64,000 nt of DNA. Origin: Pseudomonas beijingensis. GTDB taxonomy: Bacteria > Pseudomonadota > Gammaproteobacteria > Pseudomonadales > Pseudomonadaceae. The stretch is from the NCBI RefSeq assembly GCF_030687295.1, contig NZ_CP117425.1, positions 2,174,001-2,238,000 on the forward strand, given 5' to 3'. Position numbers and translations under genes: made by a program. How positions within the stretch are numbered: position 1 is the first letter of the stretch; the number at the start of each line of letters is the position of its first letter. Shown in pieces: positions 56,921-64,000 of the stretch. A model generated the notes under the pieces. That model saw nothing but the letters and a program-made list of their open reading frames with translations, did no database searches and was not told the origin of the DNA.

Positions 56921-57637
56921 GTGAATCGTGCAATGGCTTCAGAAGGTGCAGCGGGCGTCGCCACGGCTGTCGCTGAAAGTGTTCAGTACCAGGGCCGCAA
57001 GGCCAGCCGACAGGGCAGTGAGCAGCGTCGCCAGGAGATTCTCGATGCGGCCATGCGCATTGTCGTGCGCGATGGCGTGCGTGCGGTGCGTCACCGCGCG
57101 GTGGCCGCTGAAGCGGGCGTGCCGCTGTCGGCCACCACGTACTATTTCAAGGACATCGATGACCTGCTCACCGACACCTTCGCCCAGTACGTGGAGCGCA
57201 GCGCGGCATTCATGGCCAAGCTGTGGACCAACAACGAAGGCCTGCTGCGGGAAATGGTCGCCTACGGTGACGGCAGCCCCCAATCGCGCTCGCAACTGGC
57301 GGACGACATTGCCCGGATGACCGCCGACTATGTGCGGCATCAACTGGACAGCCGTCGCGAATACCTGATGGCCGAGCAGGCCTTTCGCCAGGAAGCCCTG
57401 CTCAACCCGCGCCTGGCGGAGTTGGTGCGTTCCCACCAGCAAATTTTGCTGCATGGCACGTGTCAGTTTTTCCAGGTATTAGGCTCCCGCGAGCCGCAAC
57501 AGGATGCCAAAGTGTTGACGGCGATTATCGGACGGATGGAATATCAGGGCTTGCTCAATGGCGCCGAGCCGGTAGCCGATGAAGATATGCTCGGCATCCT
57601 GACCCGCTACATGCACTTGGTACTGGCGTCGGTGTAG
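56921..57637 (+). CDS. TetR family transcriptional regulator
   Basis: A 238-residue regulator starting at GTG 56921 with GAGGAAG 7 bases upstream; ATG 56933 is a possible alternative. The helix-turn-helix lies at about 35-85 (RRQEILDAAMRIVVRDGVRAVRHRAVAAEAGVPLSATTYYF in outline). The C-terminal ligand domain continues to the end. A TetR gene next to lysS is also seen in P. aeruginosa. Its target genes are not evident; the downstream lipoprotein genes are candidates. Confidence 0.85.
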   Translation: MNRAMASEGAAGVATAVAESVQYQGRKASRQGSEQRRQEILDAAMRIVVRDGVRAVRHRAVAAEAGVPLSATTYYFKDIDDLLTDTFAQYVERSAAFMAKLWTNNEGLLREMVAYGDGSPQSRSQLADDIARMTADYVRHQLDSRREYLMAEQAFRQEALLNPRLAELVRSHQQILLHGTCQFFQVLGSREPQQDAKVLTAIIGRMEYQGLLNGAEPVADEDMLGILTRYMHLVLASV

Positions 57638-57643
57638 TCCCTT

Positions 57644-57745
57644 GTGGGAGTAGGCTATGTGGGAGCAAAGCTTGCTCGCGATGAACGATAACGCGGTCCC
57701 TTGATAGACCGAGGTGTCTTCATCGCGAGCAAGCTGTGCTCCCAC
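57644..57745. repeat. REPIN (with an extra half unit)
   Basis: GTGGGAGCAAAGCTTGCTCGCGAT and its inverse flank a spacer beginning GAACGATAACGCGGTCC, shared with the element at 20418. An additional GTGGGAG half lies at the left. Confidence 0.82.
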
Positions 57746-57799
57746 ACATACAGCTGCTCCCATATGTAAGGATGAGGCGCTGTGCCATAGGGAGTTCAA

Positions 57800-58354
57800 A
57801 TGAAAGCCTGGCGTGCCGTTGTATTGGCCGTGTCGTTGCTGCTGCTCAGTGGCTGCCTGGTGTCGTTCAAGGCGCCGTTGCCTGACAGCGAGGCCGCACC
57901 CGCGGGCCTGCTCGGCCACTGGACCAGCACCAATGCCTGGGGCGAACCGTTGAACCTGGAGCTGACGCAGGTTGGCAAGCACCGCTACCAGGCCATCAGC
58001 TACTTCAGGGCCAAGCCCCATGAGCGCGAAGCCATTCCCCTGACCGTCTCCCGCCACGGCAGCCGCTGGTACCTGTCGGCCAAGGTGCCGGCCCGCTATG
58101 GTGGACATTTCCTGATCGCCGGTTTCGAATTGACCGATAAACAGGAACTGGTGGTCTACAACCTCGACCTGGAGCAGATCAACCAGGCCATCGGCCAGAA
58201 GATCCTCAGCGGCCAGCCGAACCAGAGCGAGGAGGGCGACGGCGTGTTGGTGGACAGCGACATGAACAAGGTTTTCAGCTACCTCGACGACCCGGCCAAT
58301 TCCGATGTGTTCTCGGAAGCCGTGCGTTACCAGCGACTGGCCAAATCCCAATAA
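57800..58354 (+). CDS. Lipoprotein of unknown function
   Basis: A 184-residue lipoprotein with a clear lipobox (LLLLSGCLVSF, cysteine at residue 19). The mature part is a soluble beta-rich domain with LLGHWTSTNAWGEPLNLEL, YQAISYFRAK and GHFLIAGFELTDKQELVVYNL. It reads like a small lipocalin-like or ligand-binding fold, but no family is recognised with confidence. It ends just before the QEGLA-motif gene, so the two are probably co-transcribed. Confidence 0.8.
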   Translation: MKAWRAVVLAVSLLLLSGCLVSFKAPLPDSEAAPAGLLGHWTSTNAWGEPLNLELTQVGKHRYQAISYFRAKPHEREAIPLTVSRHGSRWYLSAKVPARYGGHFLIAGFELTDKQELVVYNLDLEQINQAIGQKILSGQPNQSEEGDGVLVDSDMNKVFSYLDDPANSDVFSEAVRYQRLAKSQ

Positions 58355-58390
58355 TTGCTACAAGCGGACGTTTTTTCACAGGAGTTCCGG

Positions 58391-59668
58391 GTGGACGATT
58401 ACCAGCAGACGATACGCACCTTGTCCGATCGCATAGTGCTGGCGCAAACGCCGATCCGCATCCTCGACGCGGTGAAGTGGGACGAGAACATCCGCAAGGG
58501 TTTTCTCAAGGCCAAGGGCAAGGAAATGCCTGCGGTGGATCGCGACTATTACCTCAACCGGCCACTGTCCTTCGATTCCAGCAAGGTGAAGCTGGAGTTC
58601 CAGAACATCGAGCGTGACATCACCCGCCAACTGGGGCAGTTCAACCCGGTTGGCCAGATCATGCGCCGCATGTGCAAGGAGTACCGCATGGTGGTGCGCA
58701 TGCTCGAAGCACGCGGCACCGAGGATTTCGGGCTGATTTCCCAGGAGTTGTACGGCGCTGCTTCCGACGCCTTTCATGCTGGCGACCCGACCCTGGCGGA
58801 CTTGGGCCTGATGCTGTCCGACTACCTGAACAACATCGATGGTCGCGGCGACCTGAAGGATGAGCCGAAGATTCTCACCGCCAAGGACGCCGTCAGCCTG
58901 TTGCAACATCGCCTCAACCGGGTGTTCGGCGAAGCCGAGGAAACCATCCGGGTGTTCGAGTCCGATGGCATCGTGGCCGATGCGGCGGCGGGCGCGGACT
59001 ACATCAAGATCCGCACCGATGCGATGTTCAACGACCGCGATGTGCGGGCGCTGGAGGTCCACGAAGGGCTGGTGCACGTCGGCACCACCCTCAACGGCCT
59101 GAACCAGCCGATCTGCACCTTCCTGTCCAAGGGGCCGCCCTCGTCCACGGTGACCCAGGAAGGCCTGGCGATCCTGATGGAAATCATCACCTTCGCCTCC
59201 TACCCGAGCCGCCTGCGCAAACTGACCAACCGCACCCGGGCCATTCACATGGTGGAGGAGGGCGCCGATTTCCTGCAGATCTTCGAGTTCTTCCGCGAGC
59301 AGGGGTTTGAAATGGCCGAAAGCTACGGCAACGCTAGCCGGGTGTTCCGTGGCTCTGTGCCGACCGGGCTGCCATTCACCAAAGACTTGTCCTACCTCAA
59401 GGGCTTCATCATGGTTTACAACTACATTCAGCTGGCCGTGCGCAAAGGCAAGCTGGAGCAGGTGCCGCTGCTGTTCTGTGGCAAGACCACCCTTGAGGAC
59501 ATGCGCACGTTGCGCCAGTTGGTGGACGAAGGCCTGGTGGTACCGCCCAAGTACCTGCCCGAGCAATTCCGCGACATGAACGCCCTGTCGGCCTGGATGT
59601 GTTTCTCCAACTTCCTGAACCACCTGAGCCTGGATCGGATCGAAGCGGATTATTCCAATATCCTTTAA
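58391..59668 (+). CDS. QEGLA-motif protein (DUF1704, flavohaemoglobin-expression-modulating family)
   Basis: A 425-residue protein starting at GTG 58391 with AGGAG 6 bases upstream (VDDYQQTIRTLSDRI). Two hallmarks are visible: the putative metal-binding ALEVHEGLVHVGT and the TVTQEGLAILMEI motif. The family is related by fold to the eukaryotic MATCAP tyrosine carboxypeptidases, which use an HExxxH-type zinc site. In bacteria the function is not defined; the annotation as modulator of flavohaemoglobin expression is historical. It is soluble, with no signal peptide, and follows a lipoprotein gene. Confidence 0.85.
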   Translation: MDDYQQTIRTLSDRIVLAQTPIRILDAVKWDENIRKGFLKAKGKEMPAVDRDYYLNRPLSFDSSKVKLEFQNIERDITRQLGQFNPVGQIMRRMCKEYRMVVRMLEARGTEDFGLISQELYGAASDAFHAGDPTLADLGLMLSDYLNNIDGRGDLKDEPKILTAKDAVSLLQHRLNRVFGEAEETIRVFESDGIVADAAAGADYIKIRTDAMFNDRDVRALEVHEGLVHVGTTLNGLNQPICTFLSKGPPSSTVTQEGLAILMEIITFASYPSRLRKLTNRTRAIHMVEEGADFLQIFEFFREQGFEMAESYGNASRVFRGSVPTGLPFTKDLSYLKGFIMVYNYIQLAVRKGKLEQVPLLFCGKTTLEDMRTLRQLVDEGLVVPPKYLPEQFRDMNALSAWMCFSNFLNHLSLDRIEADYSNIL

Positions 59669-59686
59669 TCACAACACCCACCCCTT

Positions 59687-59773
59687 GTGGGAGCGAGCTT
59701 GCTCGCGATAGCGTCAGTACAGTCAATACCGCTGTGACTGATCCGCCGCTATCGCGAGCAAGCTCGCTCCCAC
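59687..59773. repeat. REPIN
   Basis: An 87-bp inverted pair of GTGGGAGCGAGCTTGCTCGC with GATAGCG inside. It separates the QEGLA-motif gene from the hydrolase gene. Confidence 0.88.
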
Positions 59774-59816
59774 AGGGGGCTGTGTATAACTTCTGATTTT
59801 TGCGAGGCTTCACCGG

Positions 59817-60722
59817 ATGCGAACCCTCGGCATCATCTGCCTGCTGCTGGCCCTGAGCGGTTGCAGCTCACTGCTGTTCTACCCCGAACGCGGCCTGCCG
59901 TTTACCCCGGAGCGGGCCAAGCTGGAGTACCGCGACGTCACCCTGACCACCGCTGACGGCCTGAAGCTGCGGGGCTGGTGGCTGCCGGTCAAACCCGGCG
60001 TGGAGGTCAAGGGCACGGTGCTGCACTTGCACGGCAACGGCGGCAACCTCGCTTGGCATCTGGGCGGAAGCTGGTGGTTGCCGGAGCAGGGTTACCAGGT
60101 GTTGATGGTCGACTACCGGGGTTATGGCCTGTCCGAAGGCGAGCCGAGCCTGCCGGCGATTTATCAGGACATCGACGCCGCGTTCCAATGGCTCGACCAG
60201 TCGCCCGAGGTCCAGGGCAAACCGCTGGTGCTGCTCGGCCAGAGCCTGGGCGGTGCGCTGGCGGTGCATTACCTGGTCGAACATCCCCAGCGCCAACGGC
60301 AGCTCAAGGCCCTGGTGCTCGATGGCGTGCCCGCCAGCTACCGCGACGTCGGGCGTTTTGCCCTGAGTACCTCGTGGCTGACTTGGCCGTTCCAGGTGCC
60401 ATTGTCCTGGCTGGTGCCAGACGGTGACAGCGCGATCAGTTCCGTGGCGCAATTGAATGGTGTGCCGAAATTGATCTACCACAGCCTGGACGACCCCATC
60501 GTGCCTCTTTCCAATGGCATCCGCCTGTATCAAGCTGCGCCGCCACCGCGGGTTCTGCAATTGACGCGCGGCGGTCATGTGCAGACATTCGCCGACCCGA
60601 CCTGGCGCACCGTGATGCTGCGCTACCTCGACGACCCCCAGCATTTTGATGGCCTGCGCCGCCTGGGCGAAGTCCCGAACTACCCGAAATCACCCGTTGA
60701 ATCACCAGAGAACCCGCAATGA
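59817..60722 (+). CDS. Alpha/beta hydrolase lipoprotein
   Basis: A 301-residue lipoprotein with lipobox LLLALSGCSS (cysteine at 16). The hydrolase fold shows the oxyanion HLHGNGGNL, nucleophile elbow LLGQSLGGALAVHY (GxSxG), aspartate in IYHSLDDPIVP and catalytic histidine in TRGGHVQTF. It resembles the YfhR/BEM46-type exported serine hydrolases. It would face the periplasm as an esterase or peptidase of unknown substrate. Its stop overlaps the next gene by 4 bp. Confidence 0.88.
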   Translation: MRTLGIICLLLALSGCSSLLFYPERGLPFTPERAKLEYRDVTLTTADGLKLRGWWLPVKPGVEVKGTVLHLHGNGGNLAWHLGGSWWLPEQGYQVLMVDYRGYGLSEGEPSLPAIYQDIDAAFQWLDQSPEVQGKPLVLLGQSLGGALAVHYLVEHPQRQRQLKALVLDGVPASYRDVGRFALSTSWLTWPFQVPLSWLVPDGDSAISSVAQLNGVPKLIYHSLDDPIVPLSNGIRLYQAAPPPRVLQLTRGGHVQTFADPTWRTVMLRYLDDPQHFDGLRRLGEVPNYPKSPVESPENPQ

Positions 60723-61048
60723 GCGAAGAACGTAACGCTATCCCCCTGATTATCACCGGTATCTGCAGCATCCTCGGCACCGTCGGGGTGCTGTGGTACT
60801 ACGGCTACCTGCACTTCGCCAAGCCCGAGGACGCGTTGCTGCTCAACCAATTCACCATGCTCAAGACCGTGCCGGGGGAGGACTACAAGGTATCCCTGGA
60901 ACCGGCCCCCCAGGTCGCCCAATGCATCGACGGTGTGCTGGTGTTGTTCGACACCGAGCAGAAAGGCCTGACCGGTGTGCTGATCAACGAGAAGAAACGC
61001 GCGGTGCGCTGCATGGGCCAGGAGACGCCGCAGACGCTTCAGCCATAA
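60719..61048 (+). CDS. Small single-pass membrane protein
   Basis: A 109-residue protein whose ATG overlaps the hydrolase stop. It has one membrane helix at about 8-28 (IPLIITGICSILGTVGVLWYY) and a short soluble part with two cysteines (QCIDGVLVLFDTEQK, RAVRCMGQE). No family is recognised. The overlap suggests it works with the hydrolase, perhaps as its membrane partner; this is inference from position. Confidence 0.7.
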   Translation: MSEERNAIPLIITGICSILGTVGVLWYYGYLHFAKPEDALLLNQFTMLKTVPGEDYKVSLEPAPQVAQCIDGVLVLFDTEQKGLTGVLINEKKRAVRCMGQETPQTLQP

Positions 61049-61076
61049 TCCAATCCCAAGGACACCACCATTCCCT

Positions 61077-61164
61077 GTGGGAGCGAGCTTGCTCGCGATA
61101 GCGGTGGATCAGTCAACGCCTATGTCGACTGACCTGCCGCCATCGCGAGCAAGCTCGCTCCCAC
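61077..61164. repeat. REPIN
   Basis: An 88-bp inverted pair of GTGGGAGCGAGCTTGCTCGC with GATAGCGG inside, in the convergent gap between the small membrane protein and the OmpA-like gene. Confidence 0.88.
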
Positions 61165-61198
61165 AGGGAATGTGTACAGCCAAGTCTATTCGTCCATG

Positions 61199-61240
61199 AA
61201 AAAGCCCCGCCTGACGAAATCAGGCGGGGCTTTTTTGTTT
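61199..61240. terminator. Bidirectional terminator
   Basis: AAGCCCCGCCTGA pairs perfectly with TCAGGCGGGGCTT over a CGAAA loop, with A-rich and T-rich flanks. It ends the hydrolase operon on one strand and the OmpA-like operon on the other. Confidence 0.9.
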
Positions 61241-61251
61241 CATTCAGCCGA

Positions 61252-62043
61252 TCAGTTGGCGCTCATGGTCGAGCGCGGCGCTACTGGCTGGTTGTCGTTG
61301 GAGATGGTCACTTCCACGCGACGGTTCATGGCACGGCCCGAGACGCTGGTGTTGTCGGCCACCGGGAATTCCTTGCCGTAACCCTGGGTCACGATACGAG
61401 CCGGGTCGACGCCCATCTTCACCAGCGCGAGTTGCACGGAGCCGGCGCGACGCTCGGACAGCGACTGGTTGTAGGAATCCGAACCGGTGCTGTCGGTGTA
61501 GCCTTCGACGATCACTTTGCGGTCGGGGTTTTCCTGGAGGAACTGCGCCAGTTTGCTCACATTGGTCATGCCGCTGGCGCGCAGCTCGGACTTGTTGGTG
61601 GCAAACAGCACGTCGCCGAAGGTCACCAGCGTACCGCGTTCGGTCTGCTTGGCATTCAGGCTGTCCTGCAGTTGCTTGATCTGCGCGTTGCGTGCGTCGA
61701 GCAGCGCACGGGCGCGTTCGTCGCCAGCGTTTTTCAGTTCGGCTTCGGCGTTGCGCAGGGCGATGGTCTGCTTGGCCACTTCTACGCGCTGGTTGGTCAG
61801 GTAGGCCAACTGGTCGACCTTGGCTTCGTCTTCCTTGTCCATGTAGGCCTTGTCGGCCTTGGCCAGGAAGTCCGCCGCGTCTTTGGTTTCCAGGGCCGCC
61901 ACTTTAGTCGCCGCCGGGTCGGCCTGCAGGCCGTTGTAGTTGGTGCGAGCCTGTTCCAGGTTCGCGTTCGGGTCATGGGAGCAAGCGGCCAGGGCTACGC
62001 AGGCAGCGAGCAGGGCGGGCATCATCAAGTGTTTGTGCATCAT
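61252..62043 (-). CDS. OmpA family lipoprotein (LptF-like)
   Basis: A 263-residue outer-membrane lipoprotein starting at ATG 62043 with AAAGGA upstream. The lipobox is VALAACSHD (cysteine near 21). A coiled-coil helix rich in alanine, glutamate and lysine covers about 45-135. The C-terminal OmpA/peptidoglycan-binding domain at about 140-250 has VEGYTDSTGSDSYNQSLSERRA and the RVEVTI end. It matches P. aeruginosa LptF (PA3692) in length, layout and its DUF4398 neighbour; LptF there is AlgU-controlled. It would tether the outer membrane to peptidoglycan. Confidence 0.85.
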   Translation of the reverse strand: MMHKHLMMPALLAACVALAACSHDPNANLEQARTNYNGLQADPAATKVAALETKDAADFLAKADKAYMDKEDEAKVDQLAYLTNQRVEVAKQTIALRNAEAELKNAGDERARALLDARNAQIKQLQDSLNAKQTERGTLVTFGDVLFATNKSELRASGMTNVSKLAQFLQENPDRKVIVEGYTDSTGSDSYNQSLSERRAGSVQLALVKMGVDPARIVTQGYGKEFPVADNTSVSGRAMNRRVEVTISNDNQPVAPRSTMSAN

Positions 62044-62091
62044 AGTCTGTCGTCCTTTTATCAATGAGAAGTACGTCGTGGCGTGAACGCT

Positions 62092-62505
62092 TTACTGAAC
62101 CTTGTTCATGCCTTCCTGACGCAGTTCCTGAACCCCTTTCTGAGAATCCTTGAGTGCTTGTTCAGCCTTGGCGGCCTGGGCCTTGCGCTCGGCGACGCGG
62201 GCGTCCCACTCGGCCTGTTCGGCCAGTCGCTTGGCTTCGTCGTACTTCTTGTCATGCATGGCGATTTCGGCTTGCTTGAGCTTGTCCTGGGCCGACTTCA
62301 TTTCCACAGCAGCGAATTCGGTACCGCCGGCGCTGACGGCGCTGTTGACCGCCGATTGGGTCACCGCGTACTGCTCCGACGGTGGATTACCGGCGCAACC
62401 GGCGAGAATGAAGCTGCTACCGAGCGCCAGGGCAGCCAACTTCAAGCCGCGCAGGCCAGTGGATGAGGGTTTGGCAGTGCAGGTATTCATAGGCTTCAAC
62501 TCCAT
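62092..62505 (-). CDS. DUF4398 lipoprotein
   Basis: A lipoprotein of about 137 residues, starting at ATG 62505 or ATG 62490; both have a nearby GGAG. The lipobox is SSFILAGCAGNPP. The mature part is one long helix, rich in alanine, lysine and glutamate (KLKQAEIAMHDKKYDEAKRLAEQ), as in DUF4398. It lies 48 bp upstream of the OmpA-like gene on the same strand and probably forms an operon with it under the AlgU-like promoter upstream. Likely a periplasmic coiled coil partner for the OmpA-like lipoprotein; the role is inferred. Confidence 0.85.
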   Translation of the reverse strand: MELKPMNTCTAKPSSTGLRGLKLAALALGSSFILAGCAGNPPSEQYAVTQSAVNSAVSAGGTEFAAVEMKSAQDKLKQAEIAMHDKKYDEAKRLAEQAEWDARVAERKAQAAKAEQALKDSQKGVQELRQEGMNKVQ

Positions 62506-62620
62506 TGGAAAACTCCTGAAAAAACGACAAATCCATGCTGGGACCGAAACCGTGACGTCTGGTTTGGCGTTGGCGCCAAGGCGCGTTTATTTAAACAACC
62601 GTTCCAGTATGGTTACTCGG

Positions 62621-62648
62621 TGTGACCCGAGCCGTTTTTCAAAAGTTC
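62621..62648 (-). promoter_or_regulatory. Candidate AlgU (RpoE-type) promoter of the DUF4398-OmpA operon
   Basis: On the minus strand GAACTT (62648-62643), a 17-base spacer and TCACA (62625-62621) lie about 115 bases upstream of the DUF4398 start. The AlgU pattern is GAACTT-N16/17-TCTGA, so the -35 is perfect and the -10 has two mismatches. The P. aeruginosa homologue operon is AlgU-dependent. The 285-bp gap 62506-62790 shows nothing else. Confidence 0.5.
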
Positions 62649-62790
62649 AGCGAAGATGGCCATTCGCCAAAAGAATTACTGACTGATCGGTCAATGACAG
62701 AAAAGCTGAACTTTCAAGGCGCGCAGCGGTATCTCGGCGCGGGTGTAAAAGACCCCGCGCCGGAAAACCGCAAGCTGGAATGAAAGGAAA

Positions 62791-63135
62791 TCAGTGTTTG
62801 GATTTGTCGTTCTGCGAGGAAAGTTCATGCAGATGCCGACGGGACAACGCGAGAAATCTCGGGGTCGGGCCCACGTCTTCGTACAGCGGGTCACCTTCTT
62901 CATCGGTGGCGACGACTTGCGAACCCTTGATGTAGGGAAAGCTGGCTTCCAGCTCCTCCAGCGCCGCCCCGATCAGCTCGCCCAGCAGCTCCTCGGGCTG
63001 GCGCTTGGGGTACATGTCGCAGATCGCTGCCAGGCGGGCTGCGGCTTCCACGTCCAGATGGACCGTGTAGCCGGTCTGGGTCAGGCGGCCCTTGGCGTTT
63101 TCTTCCCAATGCTGGGCAAGCTCACGAATTTTCAT
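62791..63135 (-). CDS. Conserved Pseudomonas protein of unknown function next to ppc
   Basis: A 114-residue soluble protein starting at ATG 63135, with GAGG 5 bases upstream. The sequence MKIRELAQHWEENAKGRLTQ, YTVHLDVEAAARLAAICDMYPKRQPEELLGELI and GSQVVATDEEGDPLYEDVGPTPRFL is recognisable as a protein found beside ppc in Pseudomonas, but I cannot name its function. The RLxAICDMYPxR-type helix could be a ribbon-helix-helix-like segment. No signal or membrane helix. It is divergent from ppc. Confidence 0.75.
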   Translation of the reverse strand: MKIRELAQHWEENAKGRLTQTGYTVHLDVEAAARLAAICDMYPKRQPEELLGELIGAALEELEASFPYIKGSQVVATDEEGDPLYEDVGPTPRFLALSRRHLHELSSQNDKSKH

Positions 63136-63315
63136 GATGACCTCAATCAGCCTGCTCGTGGCAGGCGCGGTGAGTGACAAGCCGTTGTGTGGCTTACTCA
63201 TGAGACTAGCTTTGTTGGACAAGGTTTAAAGTCCCTTCGTCGCTTGTCATAAGCGGCGGGCATCGGCACTCTCTAAGCCAAGAGCTGTCCGGACTTTTTT
63301 GCTGGAGAAATGCTG

Positions 63316-64000
63316 ATGACCGATATCGATGCCCGCTTGCGCGAGGATGTCCACCTGCTCGGCGAACTGCTGGGCAATACCATCCGCGAACAGTACGGGG
63401 ACACGTTTCTCGACAAGATCGAGCAGATCCGCAAGGGGGCCAAGGCTGACCGACGCGGTTCCGTGGATGCCGAACTCAGCGCCAGCCTCAACCAACTGAG
63501 CGAGGACGAATTGCTGCCGGTGGCGCGTGCGTTCAACCAGTTTCTCAACCTCGCCAATATCGCCGAGCAGTACCAACTGATCCACCGCCGGGAAGAGTCG
63601 CAACCGGCGCCCTTCGAGGCACGGGTGCTGCCCGAACTGCTCGCCCGGTTGCGGGCCGAGGGCCATGGCGCCGAGGCCCTGGCCCGGCAGTTGGGACGGC
63701 TGGAGATCGAGCTGGTCCTCACCGCCCACCCCACGGAAGTGGCCCGCCGTACGCTGATCCAGAAATACGACGCCATCGCCGCGCAACTGGCGGCCCAGGA
63801 TCACCGCGACCTGACCAGCGCCGAGCGCGCGCAGATTCACGAACGCCTGCAGCGCTTGATCGCCGAAGCCTGGCACACCGAAGAAATCCGCCGCACCCGG
63901 CCGACCCCGGTGGACGAGGCCAAATGGGGTTTCGCGGTGATCGAGCATTCGCTGTGGCAGGCCATTCCCAATTACCTCCGCAAGGCCGACCAGGCCCTGC
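63316..64000 (+). CDS. ppc: Phosphoenolpyruvate carboxylase, N-terminal part
   Basis: The gene starts at ATG 63316 (GGAG 8 bases upstream; ATG 63310 is too close to it) and runs off the window after about 228 codons. The start [23 protein letters not shown] and the first active-site signature [15 protein letters not shown], with its catalytic histidine, are both visible. It adds bicarbonate to PEP, making oxaloacetate to refill the TCA cycle. Confidence 0.96.
   Translation, partial: MTDIDARLREDVHLLGELLGNTIREQYGDTFLDKIEQIRKGAKADRRGSVDAELSASLNQLSEDELLPVARAFNQFLNLANIAEQYQLIHRREESQPAPFEARVLPELLARLRAEGHGAEALARQLGRLEIELVLTAHPTEVARRTLIQKYDAIAAQLAAQDHRDLTSAERAQIHERLQRLIAEAWHTEEIRRTRPTPVDEAKWGFAVIEHSLWQAIPNYLRKADQAL

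Overview
The window is chromosomal DNA from a GC-rich gammaproteobacterium, almost certainly a member of the Pseudomonas fluorescens complex. The evidence is the gene order around wsp-prfB-lysS, the second Lon-type protease (AsrA-like), Pseudomonas-type DUF3509 and lipoprotein genes, and the dense peppering of intergenic spaces with Pseudomonas REP elements. I saw no tRNA, rRNA, CRISPR array, prophage or insertion sequence.

Layout. 1-3140: the end of a maltoporin-like porin, a fused sugar-PTS protein (EIIA-HPr-EI) and a degenerate EIIB-like domain. 3276-13122: a small membrane protein, a Tat-exported multicopper oxidase, tadA, the cmoAB tRNA modification pair, a YhhN lysoplasmalogenase, a chagasin-like lipoprotein, an AsrA/Lon protease with a heat-shock-type promoter, and an MFS symporter. 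13541-24351 is conserved housekeeping: CNNM/CBS protein, CcsA-like protein, ffh, rpsP-rimM-trmD-rplS, xerD, dsbC, hom and thrC. 24472-32660: a truncated BvgS-like sensor, DUF3509 gene, a repeat-rich 1 kb gap with a 72-bp tandem REP array, a CoA-transferase, yaeQ, recJ and an Old Yellow Enzyme. 32849-44156: opgD, a small conserved ORF, a ParDE-type toxin-antitoxin pair, a ydcSTUV-patD putrescine/gamma-aminobutyraldehyde locus with a second aldehyde dehydrogenase and a LysR regulator. 44338-56819: a YebE/TerB-like protein, the full wspABCDEFR surface-sensing/c-di-GMP operon, prfB with its programmed frameshift, and lysS. 56921-64000: a TetR regulator, lipoproteins, a QEGLA-motif protein, an alpha/beta hydrolase, an OmpA-like lipoprotein pair behind an AlgU-like promoter, and the start of ppc.

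How parts work together. Wsp is a chemotaxis-like pathway: WspA (receptor) with WspB/D (couplers), WspC/F (methylation/demethylation) and WspE (kinase) controls the diguanylate cyclase WspR. Here wspA carries a 4-bp GGCC duplication that breaks the frame, which predicts an inactive or altered pathway. The ydcSTUV transporter feeds an aldehyde dehydrogenase route from putrescine towards GABA. Its inner-membrane subunit gene ydcV carries two single-G insertions in homopolymers. These three indels are the most important items to verify, because they are either sequencing errors or real loss-of-function mutations.

Intergenic DNA is dominated by two REP families. One is built on GTGGGAGCGAGCTTGCTCGC, mostly as 87-89 bp inverted pairs (REPINs). 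The other is built on GTGGCGAGGGGATTTATCCC, as 131-134 bp inverted pairs. Neither comes with its transposase in this window.
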